Shown: positions 6,376 through 7,941 of the stretch, in pieces
Position numbering within the stretch: the stretch's first letter is position 1
Layout: each line of letters begins with the position of its first letter
DNA from: Bacteroides sp.
Lineage (GTDB): Bacteria > Bacteroidota > Bacteroidia > Bacteroidales > Bacteroidaceae
NCBI GenBank assembly: GCA_030529405.1
Contig: JAUMWZ010000073.1
Location: 1-7,941, forward strand
Direction of reading: 5' to 3'
DNA: 7,941 bases
Made by a program: the position numbers and the translations under genes
The notes under the pieces: model-generated
Told to the model about the DNA's origin: nothing
The model's input: the letters and a program-made list of their open reading frames with translations, nothing else
Databases searched by the model: none

Positions 6376-6529
6376 ATTTATCTTGAAAAATGACTGTATA
6401 TACTTTAGTTTCAAATGATATATACTTTGCTTCTAAATTGTATTTAGTTGTTTTTCAAGTTATATTTACTTTGTTTTTACTCCCTAATAGATTCAAAGTA
6501 ATGCTCTATTTGTGTTTTATCAATATGAT
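6376..6529 (+). repeat. Degenerate 22-bp tandem repeat array C
   Basis: Units in 22-bp phase begin at 6376, 6398, 6420, 6442, 6464, 6486 and 6508. The clearest pair, at 6398 and 6420, both start ATATACTTT. Those at 6442 and 6464 start ATTTAGTTG and ATTTACTTT and continue TTTTT. The 6508 unit matches the 6398 unit at 12 of 22 positions, while 6486 is weak. The anchor is the same as in arrays A and B and on the same strand, but the right half of the unit differs. The array fills most of the gap between dnaJ and lipoprotein copy 2, where no gene is seen. Confidence 0.6.
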
Positions 6530-6531
6530 AT

Positions 6532-6577
6532 AAACTCGTTATGGAAAATCTTATTATTTCCATTTAGTTACGAGTTT
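6532..6577. terminator. Hairpin 27 bp after dnaJ, probable terminator
   Basis: AAACTCGT (6532-6539) pairs with ACGAGTTT (6570-6577), and ATGGAAA (6541-6547) pairs with TTTCCAT (6557-6563), giving a two-part stem. Its position fits the end of the dnaJ transcript. However, the T run after the stem is better on the plus strand (GTTTTTA from 6578) than on the minus strand (TTTATATC), so its direction is uncertain. Confidence 0.5.
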
Positions 6578-6603
6578 GTTTTTAGCCGAAAGCAACACTG
6601 TTT

Positions 6604-7776
6604 TTAGTCAAAATAGTTCTTGAACTTTCTGAAAATCTTCTCTTTTATCGAAGGGTTTGGCTTGAAGTTGTCCGACGATTGTAGCTTCTCAAGAGTAGAT
6701 TTTTCTTCTTTATTCAATGTTTCAGGCACATATACGCTAACGTTTACCAATAAGTCTCCGTTGCCATACCCATTAACATCGGGTATTCCTTTACCTCTTA
6801 GTCTTAAAATCTTGCCAGGCTGTGTTCCTGATTCTACTTTAACTTTTACCTTTCCGTCTATTGTAGGTATCTCAACCATACCTCCCATAGCTGCAGTAGG
6901 GAAGTCAATCAGCAAGTTGTATATAACATCGTTACCATCTCTTATAAGTTCAGGGTGTTTTTCTTCTTCTATAAGTATTAGCAAATCTCCGTTATATCCG
7001 TTTCTTTTTCCTGCATGACCTTTGCCACGCATATTAACTTGCATGCCATCGGTAACACCTGCTGGAATTTTTACTGTTATAAGCTCTTCTCCGTATTCAA
7101 TGCCTTCTCCCTCGCAATGCTTACACTTGTTTTTTATGATTTTACCTTCACCACCACATGTTGGACAGGTAGTTCTGGTTTGCATCGTTCCTAGTATAGT
7201 TTGTTGATTGCGTATTACAGACCCGCTACCATTACATGTTTTACATGTTTCTGCTTCTCCTTTTCCGCCTTCAATACCTGAACCATTGCAATGTGTACAG
7301 CTTACATACTTTTTAATCTTAAATTTCTTCTCTACTCCAGTGCTTATTTCTTTGAGGTTGAGTTTTACCTTCATTCTCAAATCGCTACCTCTGTTTCGCT
7401 TCACACCACTGCTTCTTCCGCCTCCACTAAAGCCTCCGAAGCCACCAAATCCGCCTCCAAAAACATCACCAAAAGCAGAGAATATATCTTCCATAGACAT
7501 ACCTCCGGCAGAGAAACCACCGAATGGACCTCCATTTCCTGCTGCTCCGCCAAGTCCTGCATGACCAAACTGGTCGTATCTTGACCTTTTTTCTTCGTTG
7601 CTCAATACATCATAAGCCTCAGCAGCCTCCTTAAATTTTTCCTCTGCCTCTTTATTGCCAGGGTTTTTGTCGGGGTGAAACTCAATAGCTTTCTTTCTAT
7701 ATGCCTTCTTAATCTCGTCTTGTGTAGCTGTCTTCGATACTCCTAAGACCTCGTAGTAATCTCTTTTTTCTGCCAT
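6604..7776 (-). CDS. dnaJ: Chaperone protein DnaJ (Hsp40)
   Basis: A 390-residue complete type I J-protein, the cytoplasmic co-chaperone that binds unfolded clients and stimulates ATP hydrolysis by DnaK. The J domain covers about 1-70, with the essential HPD at 34-36. A Gly/Phe-rich linker follows at about 71-125 (repeated GGF). The zinc region holds all four CxxCxGxG repeats, with cysteine pairs at 160/163, 178/181, 204/207 and 218/221. The two C-terminal client-binding beta domains run from about 230 to 350. Length is normal for the family and no key residue is missing. The start ATG is 21 bp after the grpE stop, with AGAGAGGA (within 7785-7795) upstream as a possible though distant ribosome site. 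It forms an operon with grpE, so heat-shock control would come from a promoter beyond the right edge; none is visible here. Confidence 0.98.
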   Translation of the reverse strand: MAEKRDYYEVLGVSKTATQDEIKKAYRKKAIEFHPDKNPGNKEAEEKFKEAAEAYDVLSNEEKRSRYDQFGHAGLGGAAGNGGPFGGFSAGGMSMEDIFSAFGDVFGGGFGGFGGFSGGGRSSGVKRNRGSDLRMKVKLNLKEISTGVEKKFKIKKYVSCTHCNGSGIEGGKGEAETCKTCNGSGSVIRNQQTILGTMQTRTTCPTCGGEGKIIKNKCKHCEGEGIEYGEELITVKIPAGVTDGMQVNMRGKGHAGKRNGYNGDLLILIEEEKHPELIRDGNDVIYNLLIDFPTAAMGGMVEIPTIDGKVKVKVESGTQPGKILRLRGKGIPDVNGYGNGDLLVNVSVYVPETLNKEEKSTLEKLQSSDNFKPNPSIKEKIFRKFKNYFD

Positions 7777-7797
7777 AGTCAGATATTCCTCTCTTTA

Positions 7798-7941
7798 TTA
7801 GTCAGCTACAACCACCTTTGAATGGCGTATAACTTTGTCGTTCAACATATATCCTTTTTGAACACAGTCTATTATCTTACCCTTTTTACTCTCGTCGCCC
7901 ATAGGCAGCACTGCTATTGCCTCGTGATAGTCTGTGTTAAG
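7798..7941 (-). CDS. grpE: Nucleotide exchange factor GrpE, C-terminal end only
   Basis: Partial gene: only the last 47 residues and the TAA stop are present; the N-terminus is beyond the right edge. The tail reads YHEAIAVLPMG, then GKIIDCVQKGYMLNDKVIR, then HSKVVVAD. This is the characteristic C-terminal beta domain of GrpE, where family members have H-x-A-[IVM] and Y-x-L-x-x-[KR]-V-[IL]-R-x-[AS]-x-V-x-V. GrpE releases ADP from DnaK and lets it reset for another cycle with DnaJ. Its place directly before dnaJ, 21 bp apart and on the same strand, is a common arrangement that supports the call. Nothing can be said about its coiled-coil N-terminal half or its promoter. Confidence 0.93.
   Translation of the reverse strand, partial: LNTDYHEAIAVLPMGDESKKGKIIDCVQKGYMLNDKVIRHSKVVVAD

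Noticed and set aside
7208..7584. Two overlapping open frames on the plus strand, one very proline-rich
   Set aside because: They are antisense to the Gly/Phe-rich and zinc-finger coding of dnaJ, whose protein is unambiguous; the proline runs are complements of glycine codons.

Overview
The window is AT-rich DNA from a Bacteroidota genome, most likely order Bacteroidales. Three things point there: a eukaryote-like (GT3-type) glycogen synthase paired with a short-form glucan phosphorylase; periplasmic TlpA-type thioredoxin lipoproteins with an N-terminal DUF4369-like domain; and perfect matches to the Bacteroidota promoter -7 element TAnnTTTG ahead of genes with A-rich leaders and no Shine-Dalgarno sequence. 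The assignment is an inference from these traits, not a database match.

All genes are on the minus strand. In transcription order (right to left) they are: the 3' end of grpE (7798-7941), dnaJ (6604-7776), a TlpA-like lipoprotein (5098-6213), a paralogous TlpA-like lipoprotein (3648-4766), a GT3 glycogen synthase (1705-3360), and the 5' two thirds of a glycogen phosphorylase (1-1673). grpE-dnaJ is a chaperone operon with a 21-bp gap. Synthase and phosphorylase form a glycogen operon with a 31-bp gap, so synthesis and breakdown of one polymer would be co-transcribed. The two lipoproteins are tandem duplicates, each with its own promoter and terminator.

The three long intergenic spacers (3361-3647, 4767-5097, 6214-6603) are the most unusual part. 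Read in the direction of transcription, each has the same layout: hairpin or terminator of the upstream gene, then a block of degenerate 22-bp tandem repeats anchored on ATATAC, then the promoter of the next gene. The repeat phase holds at exactly 22 bp across four to seven units. Units in different spacers resemble each other; the best pair I compared agrees at 17 of 22 positions. I do not recognise a described element that matches. Other points of interest are near-identical promoter-leaders on the duplicated lipoprotein genes, which also fix the start of one of them, and a hairpin overlapping one of those promoters. No tRNA, rRNA, CRISPR or transposase gene was seen.
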